This document shows, piece by piece, positions 8,898 through 16,345 of a stretch of DNA of 64,000 nucleotides. The translations under genes were made by a program, and so were the position numbers. The stretch covers positions 396,001 to 460,000 of the forward strand of contig NZ_CP107942.1 in the NCBI RefSeq assembly GCF_036053395.1, written 5' to 3'. Every line of letters begins with the position of its first letter. Positions within the stretch are counted from its first letter, which is position 1. Under the pieces are notes generated by a model that was not told where the DNA came from, did not search any database, and worked only from the letters and a program-made list of their open reading frames with translations. Origin of the DNA: Actinoplanes sp. NBC_00393 (GTDB lineage Bacteria > Actinomycetota > Actinomycetes > Mycobacteriales > Micromonosporaceae).

Positions 8898-8955
8898 CAG
8901 CTGTCGCGCAGGGGCGTTTCCCGCCTCCGCAACCAGCCCTGATAGTCAGCCGGGT
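8898..8955. repeat. Degenerate copy of dispersed palindromic repeat
   Basis: This stretch begins CAGCTGTCGC and ends CAGCCCTGATAGTCAGC. It aligns with the first unit of the array at 47187, which also starts CAGCTGTCGC and holds CAGCCCTGACCGTCAGC. It lies in the 657-bp gap 8831-9487, in which I see no convincing gene. The rest of that gap holds a triple 30-bp repeat and a half copy of the same palindrome at 9362. Confidence 0.5.
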
Positions 8956-9014
8956 TGCCCGGCTGCCATTCGGCATCGCTCTCTACCTCCACAATCAGTC
9001 GGGAAAACGCGCCG

Positions 9015-9104
9015 GCGGGCGGTGGTCGCGTTGTGGATCACCCAGCGGGCGGTGGTTGCGTTGTGGATCGCCCGGCGGGCGGTGGTTGCGTTGTGGATCA
9101 CCCG
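9015..9104. repeat. Three tandem 30-bp repeats
   Basis: Three contiguous 30-bp units start at 9015, 9045 and 9075, each built on GCGGGCGGTGGTTGCGTTGT followed by GGATCACCCG. They differ at only a few positions (a C/T change in unit 1, A/G changes at the ends). No reading frame through them looks like a protein. They are intergenic between the DUF4387 gene and the IS passenger gene. Confidence 0.9.
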
Positions 9105-9361
9105 GCAGCCGTAACTCCCAGCCGGGTGGCCCCAAAGGCCGTTTCCCGAGCGCCGGCTGGGAACTGCGGCTGCCTCCACCGGCCGGAAAGGTGCGCACCT
9201 CCCAGCCGGATGATCCAAAAGCCCGCAAATGATGGCTCAGCTGGGAGTTATGGCAGGCGGACGACCTTGGTCGAGGGGGGTGACGTCGCTGCCGGGCGGC
9301 TGGGGCCTAGTTTCGGGCTCCGTTGATCGGTCGGCCGTGCGGTGGTGCTGTCCTACCGCCT

Positions 9362-9379
9362 GGGAGGCAACGCTGGCGG
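9362..9379. repeat. Half copy of the dispersed palindrome
   Basis: The 18-mer GGGAGGCAACGCTGGCGG is exactly the reverse complement of the left arm of the palindromic repeats arrayed at 24062-24424. Here it is followed by GCGGCTGAG instead of the usual TCAGC. It is an isolated element about 110 bp before the IS-associated gene. Confidence 0.6.
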
Positions 9380-9487
9380 GCGGCTGAGTGATCGAACGGG
9401 TCGGCATGGCGGCCTCAGCCGCGCGCTGGCGCTGTCACCAACTGATCCGCCAGGAGCGTCGCAGCGCTCAGAGGCCGGTTTGAGGGC

Positions 9488-9895
9488 TTAGGTCCGTTTC
9501 TCGGGTAGGGCAAATACTCCGGGTTCGTTTTCGGTGAGGATGTTGCGGCTGACCATGCGTTTGAGGCGGGCGCGGGCGCTTTCGACGTGGCTGGGTGCGG
9601 GGTCGACGCCGACGGCGAGGCAGATGTCTTTGGCCCGCATGCCGGCGGGCGCGGCGTGCAGGACTGCCAGGATCTGCTGGTAGGGCGTGCTGGCGATGGT
9701 CGGGTCCTCGGCGGTGAACTCGGCTGCGGTGAGTGCTTGCAGGGTGGTGCGGGTCGTGGCGAGGTCGGCGAGTTCGGTGTCGGTCTGCGCGAGTTGCGCG
9801 GTCAGGGCGGTGATCTGTTCTCGCAGGCCGGTGGCAGTTTGGTTGGCGGCGGCTTCGCGGATGGCGATCAGGTCGAGGATCGTGGTGATGTTCAT
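9488..9895 (-). CDS. IS passenger protein: coiled coil plus winged helix
   Basis: A 135-residue protein starting at ATG 9895 (MNITTILDLIAIREAAANQ). Residues ~15-55 form a heptad-like coiled coil rich in Leu, Gln and Thr. The C-terminal half (PYQQILAVLHAAPAGMRAKD, then ARARLKRMVSRNIL) looks like a winged-helix DNA-binding domain. The frame is open further upstream to 10180, but that part reads as an antisense shadow of the transposase. It starts 8 bp after the transposase stop on the same strand and is therefore likely a co-transcribed passenger of the element. Possible roles are regulation or targeting of transposition; none is shown by the sequence. The start follows the natural ATG and the onset of protein-like composition. 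Confidence 0.65.
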   Translation of the reverse strand: MNITTILDLIAIREAAANQTATGLREQITALTAQLAQTDTELADLATTRTTLQALTAAEFTAEDPTIASTPYQQILAVLHAAPAGMRAKDICLAVGVDPAPSHVESARARLKRMVSRNILTENEPGVFALPEKRT

Positions 9896-9903
9896 TGGCG
9901 GGT

Positions 9904-10731
9904 TCACCGCCAGGTCGGGGTGCTGGTGCCGGTCAGTCGGCGCACGATGTTGGCCATCGAGGCCCAGAGGGTGCGTGACACCGATGACTCGGGTCGGCTT
10001 TCGTATTCGCGGGTCAGCCGCCGGTGCAGCATCAACGTGCCGTTGACCTGCTCGACGATCCACCGCTTCTTGACCGGCACGAACCCGGCGGTGGTGTCGG
10101 ATCGTTTGACGACCTCGACGTCGACGCCCAGAACCGCGCCGTGCAGGGCGAAGTCCTGCTGGAACCCGGCGTCGACCCATGCTCGGGTCACCGTGGGGGT
10201 GTGTTCGGCGATCTTGTCGAGCAGCTTGATGCCGAGCACGTTGTCGCTGATCGACGCGGCGGTCACGACCACGGCGATGATCAGGCCAAGGGCGTCGACG
10301 GCCAGGCCTCGTTTGCGGCCGGGGACCTTCTTGCCGGCGTCTTTACCGGTCGTCGCCGCCGGGACGTGGTTGGCGGCGCGCAGCGACTGGGTGTCCAGCA
10401 CGACGGCGCTCGGGTCCTCGGCGCGGCCGGCCTTCTCTCGCGCCTGACAGCGCAGCAGGTCATGGATCGCCTGGTCAGTACCGTCGTCACGCCACAACGC
10501 GAAGTAGTAGTACGTCGCCGATTTGGGCGGCAGGTCGTGCGGCAGATAGGCCCACTGGCAGCCGGTCCGGGTCTGGTAGAGGATCGCGTTCACGATTTCC
10601 CGCAACTCGTAGCCGCCGCCCTGTTGGCCGGTCACCGAGACGCGTTTCGCCTGCCACGCCTGCAAAAACGGCCCGATCAGGTCCCACTGCGCGTCGGTCA
10701 CGTCGCTCGGATACCGCTGTCGATCACTCAT
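9904..10731 (-). CDS. IS5-family DDE transposase
   Basis: A transposase of 275 residues from ATG 10731 (MSDRQRYPSDVTDAQW); the frame can extend to 10785. The N-terminal domain of unknown function typical of IS5/IS4-like enzymes (TGCQWAYLPHDLPPKSATYYY) precedes the catalytic core. The DDE residues are visible: Asp in VVLDTQSLR, Asp in RAWVDAGFQ and Glu in WIVEQVNGTLMLHRRL. The Lys/Arg-rich segment GKDAGKKVPGRKRGLAVD sits between the first two, as in the family. Length and motifs suggest an intact, possibly active enzyme. It separates the catabolic island from the tctCBA transporter. Confidence 0.9.
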   Translation of the reverse strand: MSDRQRYPSDVTDAQWDLIGPFLQAWQAKRVSVTGQQGGGYELREIVNAILYQTRTGCQWAYLPHDLPPKSATYYYFALWRDDGTDQAIHDLLRCQAREKAGRAEDPSAVVLDTQSLRAANHVPAATTGKDAGKKVPGRKRGLAVDALGLIIAVVVTAASISDNVLGIKLLDKIAEHTPTVTRAWVDAGFQQDFALHGAVLGVDVEVVKRSDTTAGFVPVKKRWIVEQVNGTLMLHRRLTREYESRPESSVSRTLWASMANIVRRLTGTSTPTWR

Positions 10732-10920
10732 GACCAGCGCAACGCTGCCATGATCTCCCGGTCGCGATCGAGGCTCACCTTTCAATCCTTCGAGTGATCA
10801 CCATCTATGACAAACCTCTGGAATGATCCCCAACCGGACCCAACACATAGATCAACGCGAAGACCACCGAACCACCCTCTCACCGTGCTGCGGGTGTCCG
10901 TGGTTTCGGAAAATGCCGGC

Positions 10921-11016
10921 GTGCCCGTGCCCGTGCCCGTGCCCGTGCCCGTGCCCGTGCCCGTGCCCGTGCCCGTGCCCGTGCCCGTGCCCGTGCCCGT
11001 GCCCGTGCCCGTGCCG
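10921..11016. repeat. Hexanucleotide microsatellite (GTGCCC)15
   Basis: Fifteen perfect copies of GTGCCC run from 10921 to 11010, followed by an imperfect GTGCCG. Because the unit is 6 bp, all frames stay open (Val-Pro, Cys-Pro, His-Gly and others), which creates false ORFs here. The surrounding gap 10786-11304 (519 bp) shows no supported gene. Its right part must hold the promoter of the tct operon. Confidence 0.95.
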
Positions 11017-11304
11017 CGGCGCGGCGCCAGAAGCCGGCCCGCCCGGCTGCCGGGCCGTGATCGGTCGGGGCGGGCTGCGGACGACTGCCGGCGTCGGGCG
11101 GACGGCGATACCTCGACGCCGGGAGCTCTTCAGCGCCGCCACCGGGGTGCGCCGCGCCAGCGCACCCTGGGCGGTCGTTGCGCTGAGTGATCGCAGTTCG
11201 GCGACAGAGCTGTGGGCGCTCTAGTGATCTACCTCACGGTCAAATACGGTCGTCGATGTATCGCAAGACCGGGAAAGCACGACCACCGACACGGAGGTCA
11301 GGAC

Positions 11305-12327
11305 ATGCGTACGAGCAGCAGGCCGCGGATGATCGCCGCGCTCGCCGTCGCCGTCTCTCTCATCGCCGCCTGTTCCGGCGACGGGGACGGCGGTGGTGGC
11401 GCTGAGGGCGGTGACGCCGCGGGATACCCGGAGCAGAACATCACCTTCGTCGTGCCGTTCAGCGCCGGCGGCCCGACCGACACCGTCACCCGGATGATCG
11501 CCGACCCGATGGCCAAGGCGCTCGGCGGGAAGATCGTCGTGCAGAACGTCGAGGGCGCCGGCGGCACGGTGGCCGCGGGCCAGGTCGCGCAGGCCGAGCC
11601 GGATGGTTACACCGTGCTCATGCACCACATCGGCATGTCGACCGCGCCCGCCCTGTACAAGGATCTGGGCTACCAGCCGCTCGACGACTTCGCGACCGTC
11701 GGCCTGGTCACCGAGGTGCCGATGACCGTCGTCGCCCGCAAGGACTTCCCGCCGACGTCGCTGGCCGAGCTGACGGCGTACGTGAAGGCGAACTCGGACA
11801 AGGTCACCCTCGCCAACGCCGGCATCGGCGCCGCGTCGCACCTGTGCGGCCTGCTGTTCCAGGCGGCCGCCGGCGTCAAGCTGCAGGAGGTTCCGTACCA
11901 GGGGACCGGCCCGGCGCTGACCGACCTGGTCGGCGGGCAGGTCGACTTCATGTGCGACCAGACCACCAACACCACCGGGCAGATCTCCGCGGGCAAGGTG
12001 AAGGCGTACGCGGTGACCACCCCGGAACGGGTGAAGAGCCTGCCGGACCTGCCCACCACGGCCGAGGCCGGGATGCCGCAGCTGGCGGTCAGCGTGTGGC
12101 ACGGCCTGTACGTCCCGGCCGGCACCCCGGACGCGATAGTGCAGAAGCTCTCCGGCGCGCTGACGACGGCCCTCGCCGATCAGGCGGTCATCGACCAGAT
12201 GGCCAAACTCGGCACCGCCCCGGTCGCCGCCGGGGACGCGACCCCGCAGGCGCACCGGGCGCACCTCGAGGAACAGCTGACGACCTGGGCGAAGGTCATC
12301 TCCGACGCCGGCGTCAAGGCTTCGTAG
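11305..12327 (+). CDS. tctC: Tripartite tricarboxylate transporter substrate-binding lipoprotein
   Basis: A 340-residue extracytoplasmic solute receptor of the TctC/Bug family. ATG 11305 is preceded by a good GGAGGT at 11293-11298, so I prefer it to the longer frame from 11212. Residues 1-24 form a lipoprotein signal with lipobox LIAAC, followed by a Gly/Asp-rich linker. The mature domain starts YPEQNITFVVPFSAGGPTDT, the hallmark Bug-family loop that contacts carboxylates. It binds a carboxylated substrate outside the cell and hands it to TctAB. It is first in a three-gene operon: tctB starts at the base after its stop. The ligand is unknown. Confidence 0.93.
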   Translation: MRTSSRPRMIAALAVAVSLIAACSGDGDGGGGAEGGDAAGYPEQNITFVVPFSAGGPTDTVTRMIADPMAKALGGKIVVQNVEGAGGTVAAGQVAQAEPDGYTVLMHHIGMSTAPALYKDLGYQPLDDFATVGLVTEVPMTVVARKDFPPTSLAELTAYVKANSDKVTLANAGIGAASHLCGLLFQAAAGVKLQEVPYQGTGPALTDLVGGQVDFMCDQTTNTTGQISAGKVKAYAVTTPERVKSLPDLPTTAEAGMPQLAVSVWHGLYVPAGTPDAIVQKLSGALTTALADQAVIDQMAKLGTAPVAAGDATPQAHRAHLEEQLTTWAKVISDAGVKAS

Positions 12328-12777
12328 GTGCAGCAGCGGCGATCCCTCCCGGACGTGCTCGCCGGGGGAATCTTCGTCCTGATCGGTGGCGTGTTCGTGG
12401 TGGGGGCTCTCGGTTACGACCGGGGGACCCCGCTGCGGATGGGCCCCGGCTACTTCCCGCTGCTGGTCGGCGTGATCGTGACCGTCCTGGGCCTGGCGAT
12501 CGTGGTCAAGGGGCTGGTCGCCGGTGAGGAGATCCCTTTCGAGAAGGTTCCGTGGCGTGCGGTCGTACTGATCGTGGTTGCGGTCGTGTTCTTCGGGTTC
12601 TTCGTGCGGCGCCTCGGGTTCGTGCCGACGTCGTTCGTGACCGCGCTGCTCACCGCGCTGGCCAGTAAGCGCGTGCGGCCGCTCACCGCGGTGGCGGTGG
12701 CGGCCGGACTGACCGTGGCCGCCACGCTGATCTTCGTCGTCGGGCTCCAGCTGCGGCTCCCGTTGTGGGGCTGGTGA
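12328..12777 (+). CDS. tctB: Tripartite tricarboxylate transporter small membrane subunit
   Basis: A 149-residue protein with four predicted transmembrane helices, the standard size and layout of TctB. It starts at a GTG directly after the tctC stop, and its TGA overlaps the ATG of tctA (TGATG), so all three subunits are translationally coupled. MGPGYFPLLVGVI near residue 32 is typical of the family. It forms the membrane part of the secondary carboxylate importer with TctA. Confidence 0.9.
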   Translation: MQQRRSLPDVLAGGIFVLIGGVFVVGALGYDRGTPLRMGPGYFPLLVGVIVTVLGLAIVVKGLVAGEEIPFEKVPWRAVVLIVVAVVFFGFFVRRLGFVPTSFVTALLTALASKRVRPLTAVAVAAGLTVAATLIFVVGLQLRLPLWGW

Positions 12778-14282
12778 TGGATCTTCTCGACAACCTGGTC
12801 CTGGGTTTCTCGACGGCCTTCCTGGTCCAGAACGTTCTGTACTGCTTCGTCGGGGTGCTGCTCGGCACCGCGGTCGGCGTGCTGCCCGGCATCGGCCCGA
12901 CCGCGACGGTGGCGATGCTGCTGCCGATCACGTTCAACTTCGAGCCGGTCACCGCACTGATCATGCTGGCCGGCATCTACTACGGCGCGCAGTACGGCGG
13001 TTCGACGACGGCCATTCTGATCAACCTGCCCGGCGAGTCGTCGGCCGCGGTCACCGCGCTCGACGGGCACGAGATGGCCCGGCAGGGGAGGGCCGGCCCG
13101 GCGCTGGCCGCGGCCGCGATCGGCTCGTTCATCGCCGGCACGGTTGCCACTGTTGTGCTGGCCGTCGCCGCGCCACCGCTGGCGAACGTCGCCCTGAAGT
13201 TCGGTCCGGCGGACTACTTCGCGCTCGTACTGTTCGGTCTGATCGTCTCGATCGCGCTGGCGCGCGGCTCCGCGCTCAAGGCGCTGGCCATGATCGCGCT
13301 CGGCATCCTGCTGGGCACGGTCGGGCAGGACATCTACACCGGTACGCCGAGGTTCGTGCTCGGCCAGCGCGAACTGTACGGCGGCATCGACTTCGTGTCG
13401 GTGGCCGTCGGCATGTTCGGCATCGCCGAGATCCTGCGCAACCTGGAGAACGAGCGGGACCGCCCGGCCCTGCTCGGCACGGTGACGAGCCTCTGGCCGA
13501 CCCGGGAGGACCGGCGCCGGATGGCCGGCCCGATCGCGCGTGGCACCGGGCTCGGCGCCGCGCTGGGTGTGCTGCCCGGCGGCGGGCACGTGCTGGCCTC
13601 GTTCACCTCGTACGCGGTCGAGAAGCGGATCTCGAAGCGCCGGGACGAGTTCGGGCATGGCGCGATCGAGGGTGTGGCCGGCCCCGAGTCGGCGAACAAC
13701 GCGGCCGCGCAGACGTCGTTCATCCCGCTGCTGACGCTCGGTCTGCCCGCGCACCCGGTGATGGCGCTGATGGTCGGGGCGTTCATCGTGCACGGCATCA
13801 CCCCCGGCCCGAACGTGATCACCGATGAGCCGGCGCTGGTGTGGGGCCTGATCGCGTCCATGTGGATCGGGAACGTGCTCCTCGTACTGTTGAATCTGCC
13901 CTTGATCGGCATCTGGGTGCGCATGTTGCGGATCCCCTACCAGGTGCTGTTCCCGATGATCGTGCTGTTCGCCGTGATCGGCACCTATTCGCTGGGCTTC
14001 AACGCGTTCGACGTCTACGCGATCGCCTTCTTCGGCATTCTCGGCTACGTCCTGATCAAGTGTGGCTGCGAGCCGGCGCCGCTGCTGCTCGGCTTCGTGC
14101 TCGGCCCCCTGCTGGAGGAGAACCTGCGGCGGGCGCTGATCATCTCGCGCGGCGACCCGCTGATCTTCTTCACCCGGCCGATCTCGGCGACCCTGCTGAT
14201 TTTGACCGCGGTGGCGCTGATCATCGCCGCGCTGCCGGTGATCCGCCGGCGACGCGAGGTCGTGTTCGCCGAGGAGGAGTAG
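12777..14282 (+). CDS. tctA: Tripartite tricarboxylate transporter large membrane subunit
   Basis: A 501-residue polytopic protein with about eleven helices and the TctA signatures GVLPGIGPTATVAMLLPIT, YYGAQYGGSTTAILINLPGE and the second-half repeat GVLPGGGHVLASFTSY. ESANNAAAQTSFIPLLTLG is a further family block. It is the main translocation subunit, driven by an ion gradient. The frame extends 12 bp upstream to a GTG, but the ATG at 12777 overlaps the tctB stop and is the natural coupled start. The small lipoprotein gene follows 9 bp after its stop. Confidence 0.93.
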   Translation: MDLLDNLVLGFSTAFLVQNVLYCFVGVLLGTAVGVLPGIGPTATVAMLLPITFNFEPVTALIMLAGIYYGAQYGGSTTAILINLPGESSAAVTALDGHEMARQGRAGPALAAAAIGSFIAGTVATVVLAVAAPPLANVALKFGPADYFALVLFGLIVSIALARGSALKALAMIALGILLGTVGQDIYTGTPRFVLGQRELYGGIDFVSVAVGMFGIAEILRNLENERDRPALLGTVTSLWPTREDRRRMAGPIARGTGLGAALGVLPGGGHVLASFTSYAVEKRISKRRDEFGHGAIEGVAGPESANNAAAQTSFIPLLTLGLPAHPVMALMVGAFIVHGITPGPNVITDEPALVWGLIASMWIGNVLLVLLNLPLIGIWVRMLRIPYQVLFPMIVLFAVIGTYSLGFNAFDVYAIAFFGILGYVLIKCGCEPAPLLLGFVLGPLLEENLRRALIISRGDPLIFFTRPISATLLILTAVALIIAALPVIRRRREVVFAEEE

Positions 14283-14291
14283 CCTCGCCTG

Positions 14292-14858
14292 GTGTCCATC
14301 CGTGGTCTCGCCGCCACCTGCGCCGCTGTGCTGCTCCTCGCGGGCTGCGGCGTTCCGGCGCAGGACAAGCCGCATTCGGTCGACCTGCCCCGGCGCCCGC
14401 TCAACGGCACCTCGTCAGCCCCGGCGTCGGGCGTGGTCGGCGACGTGGCGCAGGTGATGTACCTGATTCGCGACAACCGCCTGGTGCCGACCGTGCGACG
14501 GTTCGCGGAGATGCCCGATCCGCAGGAGCAACTCGACCAGCTGATCGCCGGGCCCACCGCGGCCGAGCAGGCCGTCGGGTTGTCGACGGCGCTGAGCGCT
14601 GCCGCGCTCCGGGTGGGCCTGCCGAGCGGCGGGGGGACGGTCGCGGTCGAGGTGGCCGAGGCCGAGGAGGGCACCGCCCGGACCGACGAGATGCTTGCGT
14701 ACGGCCAGATCGTCTGCACCCTCACCTCGCGCGCCGACGTCGCCGCGGTCACGTTCGTGCGCGACGGTCAGCAGCTGCGGGTGCCGCGCGGCGACCTGAC
14801 GCTGTCCAGTGATCCGCTGCGGGAATCCGACTACCGGGCTCTCGTCGGCTCGGCCTGA
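14292..14858 (+). CDS. GerMN-domain lipoprotein
   Basis: A 188-residue secreted lipoprotein. The N-terminus has a short signal with lipobox LLLAGC at about residue 19. The rest forms a GerMN-like domain: YLIRDNRLVPTVRRF, then DQLIAGPTAAEQAVGLSTAL, matching the pattern seen in GerM and LpqB-type proteins. Such domains occur on cell-envelope proteins of actinobacteria, often with LpqB or peptidoglycan functions. It begins with a GTG 9 bp after tctA, so it may be transcribed with the operon although no transport link is obvious. A 10-bp hairpin follows the stop. Confidence 0.75.
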   Translation: MSIRGLAATCAAVLLLAGCGVPAQDKPHSVDLPRRPLNGTSSAPASGVVGDVAQVMYLIRDNRLVPTVRRFAEMPDPQEQLDQLIAGPTAAEQAVGLSTALSAAALRVGLPSGGGTVAVEVAEAEEGTARTDEMLAYGQIVCTLTSRADVAAVTFVRDGQQLRVPRGDLTLSSDPLRESDYRALVGSA

Positions 14859-14866
14859 CCGCCGCA

Positions 14867-14891
14867 GCCGGCGTGCGGGGTGCACGCCGGC
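14867..14891. terminator. Bidirectional hairpin between convergent genes
   Basis: GCCGGCGTGC (14867-14876) pairs perfectly with GCACGCCGGC (14882-14891) around a 5-nt loop. It lies between the plus-strand GerMN gene and the minus-strand secreted-protein gene and has no T run, as is common in actinomycetes. Confidence 0.65.
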
Positions 14892-14899
14892 CGTACGGG

Positions 14900-15418
14900 T
14901 CAGGCGGCGCCGTACCCGAAACTGCCGATCAGTTTGGTCCGCGTGTGGTCGTAGTAGACGCTGACCGAGATCCGGGTGCCCTCGGCGAAGGAGAACTCCC
15001 TGGTGCCGTAATCGATGGCATTGTTGGTGCCCGGAGCCTGGTAGGTGCCGTAGCAGACGTCCCGGTACCCGGTGCACAGCTCGTAGTAGACGGTGTCGCC
15101 GTCGTTGCGCGTGTCGTAGAACCAGAACTTCTCGCCGTACGGATGGAACTCCGCCTTGCCGACCAGGCCGCTGCCGTCGCGGATCTCCACCTTGATGGCG
15201 ATGCCCCCGGCATCGAAGCGGAAGAGCGTGCCGTCGGCCGAGTCGGCGAGCCGGCAGCCGTTGCTCTCGCGCACCACCGTGAGCACACCGGAGGCCCGCC
15301 AGCAGTCGTCGGTGTCCACGACGGCCGCCCGGTAGGACAGGTTGCTGTACGCCTGCGCCGGGCTGGCGACCAGCGTGGATGCGAGTACGAGGCCGGCCAC
15401 CGCGAGGAAGCGTCTCAT
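14900..15418 (-). CDS. Small secreted protein, unknown function
   Basis: A 172-residue protein with a clear Sec signal peptide (MRRFLAVAGLVLASTLVASP, Ala-x-Ala cleavage near residue 23). The mature part has four cysteines, suggesting two disulfides, and alternating polar/aromatic strands typical of a small beta-sandwich. Its C-terminal two thirds align by eye with the other small secreted protein at 38581-38976: AEFHPYGEKFWFYDTRNDGD and FSFAEGTRISVSVYYD have counterparts AWFHSATDSFALTKRTDHG and FGEGRRVTFRVCVH. The two are probably paralogues of one extracellular family. No enzymatic motif is visible. Confidence 0.75.
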   Translation of the reverse strand: MRRFLAVAGLVLASTLVASPAQAYSNLSYRAAVVDTDDCWRASGVLTVVRESNGCRLADSADGTLFRFDAGGIAIKVEIRDGSGLVGKAEFHPYGEKFWFYDTRNDGDTVYYELCTGYRDVCYGTYQAPGTNNAIDYGTREFSFAEGTRISVSVYYDHTRTKLIGSFGYGAA

Positions 15419-15469
15419 CTCGTCCCCCTTGATCTTGATCGATGAGACAGGGATCCTATCGACTGACGA

Positions 15470-15541
15470 CTATCGCTGGGGGGCCGGCGACCGGCCTCTG
15501 GCGAACCACAGGATGAGGCCGGCGAAGGAAGCGAAGGACAT
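15470..15541 (-). CDS. Candidate 23-residue small membrane peptide
   Basis: On the minus strand an ATG at 15541 opens a 23-codon frame ending in TAG. It encodes MSFASFAGLILWFARG followed by a short basic, Pro-rich tail, i.e. one short hydrophobic segment with a positive C-terminus. A near-ideal Shine-Dalgarno (GAGGAGAAG) lies just before the ATG, which is unusually strong for this window. The frame starts 24 bp after the stop of the ABC-2 permease on the same strand, so it would be the last cistron of that operon. Real translation is an inference from the ribosome binding site and position. Confidence 0.45.
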   Translation of the reverse strand: MSFASFAGLILWFARGRSPAPQR

Positions 15542-15565
15542 CGTTCTTCTCCTCGGGTGAGTGGG

Positions 15566-16345
15566 TCAGGCGTCGCGGCGGCTGAAGCTGATCGCGCCGG
15601 CGATGAGGGCGAGAAGCACATATCCGGCCGTCACCGCCGCCGCGCCGCCCTGTGAGAGCAGGTAGGGATGGTTGCCGCCGGCCAGTTGCGGCGTCAGGTT
15701 GGGCAGCAGGACCGAGGCGAGCCGCAGTTGCCACACCGTCGGCAGGAAGTGGGCGAAGATCGGCGCCACCAGCACGAGCGCGCCGAGCGTGGTCAGCGCG
15801 GCCGCGGTGGACCGCAGGAGCGCGCCCAGACCCATCGCCACCAGGCAGGTCACCGTCACGATCAGGGTTGCGCACAGGACGGTCGGGACGGCGTCGGTCC
15901 ACTGCGGCCACGGGTTGATCGGTGCCGGCCGGTCGCCGAGCAGCAGCCTCGCGTCGGCGAAGGCGAGCAGTGCGAACAGGGCGCCGCAGCCGAGGCCGAC
16001 CAGGCCGGCCACCGTCGCCTTGGCGCCGATCAGCAGACGCCGCTGGGGTACGGCCAGCAGGCTCGGACCGATCGACCGGGTGGTGTACTCGCTGGTGATC
16101 AGCATCGCGCCGATCGCTCCGACGAAGAACATCACGAACGGCATGGTCACCACGGTCGGGTCGGCCGTCTCGTAGTTCGCGCGGTCCGCCGGGGTGGCCG
16201 CGTCGTACGACTGGACAAGGAAGAACAGGATCAGCGCGCCCAGCGCGGTCGCGGCCACCCCGCCGGCGAGAAAGGCCCAGGTCGACCGGAGGGTGCGTAC
16301 CTTCATCCACTCGGCGGCCACAGCGTCGCGCATCGACGTCGTCAT
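15566..16345 (-). CDS. ABC-2 type transporter permease
   Basis: A 259-residue protein with six predicted transmembrane helices and the ABC-2 export permease layout. A short cytoplasmic N-terminus (AAEWMKVRTLRSTWAFLAGG) leads into TM1. The loop TSEYTTRSIGPSLLAVPQRR is the characteristic segment before TM2-3. Its ATG overlaps the stop of the ATPase gene by 4 bp. Together they form an exporter of the type commonly used for antibiotic or peptide efflux. The adjacent divergent histidine kinase and regulator fit an inducible envelope-stress or drug-response module. Confidence 0.85.
   Translation of the reverse strand: MTTSMRDAVAAEWMKVRTLRSTWAFLAGGVAATALGALILFFLVQSYDAATPADRANYETADPTVVTMPFVMFFVGAIGAMLITSEYTTRSIGPSLLAVPQRRLLIGAKATVAGLVGLGCGALFALLAFADARLLLGDRPAPINPWPQWTDAVPTVLCATLIVTVTCLVAMGLGALLRSTAAALTTLGALVLVAPIFAHFLPTVWQLRLASVLLPNLTPQLAGGNHPYLLSQGGAAAVTAGYVLLALIAGAISFSRRDA

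Larger units (their letters stand above)
9480..10800 (-). mobile_element. IS5-like insertion element with passenger gene (ends approximate)
   Basis: The unit comprises the transposase (9904-10731) and the downstream passenger gene (9488-9895). Termini are only estimated. GGTTTGAGGGCTTAG near 9477 and the reverse complement of the sequence near 10790 (GGATTGAAAGGTGAG) agree at about 10 of 15 positions and may be imperfect inverted ends. I could not identify a convincing target-site duplication. Confidence 0.6.

Noticed and set aside
10807..11224. Small genes over the GTGCCC tract
   Set aside because: All three frames and the opposite strand stay open only because of the hexanucleotide; flanking sequence is not protein-like and there is no ribosome binding site.
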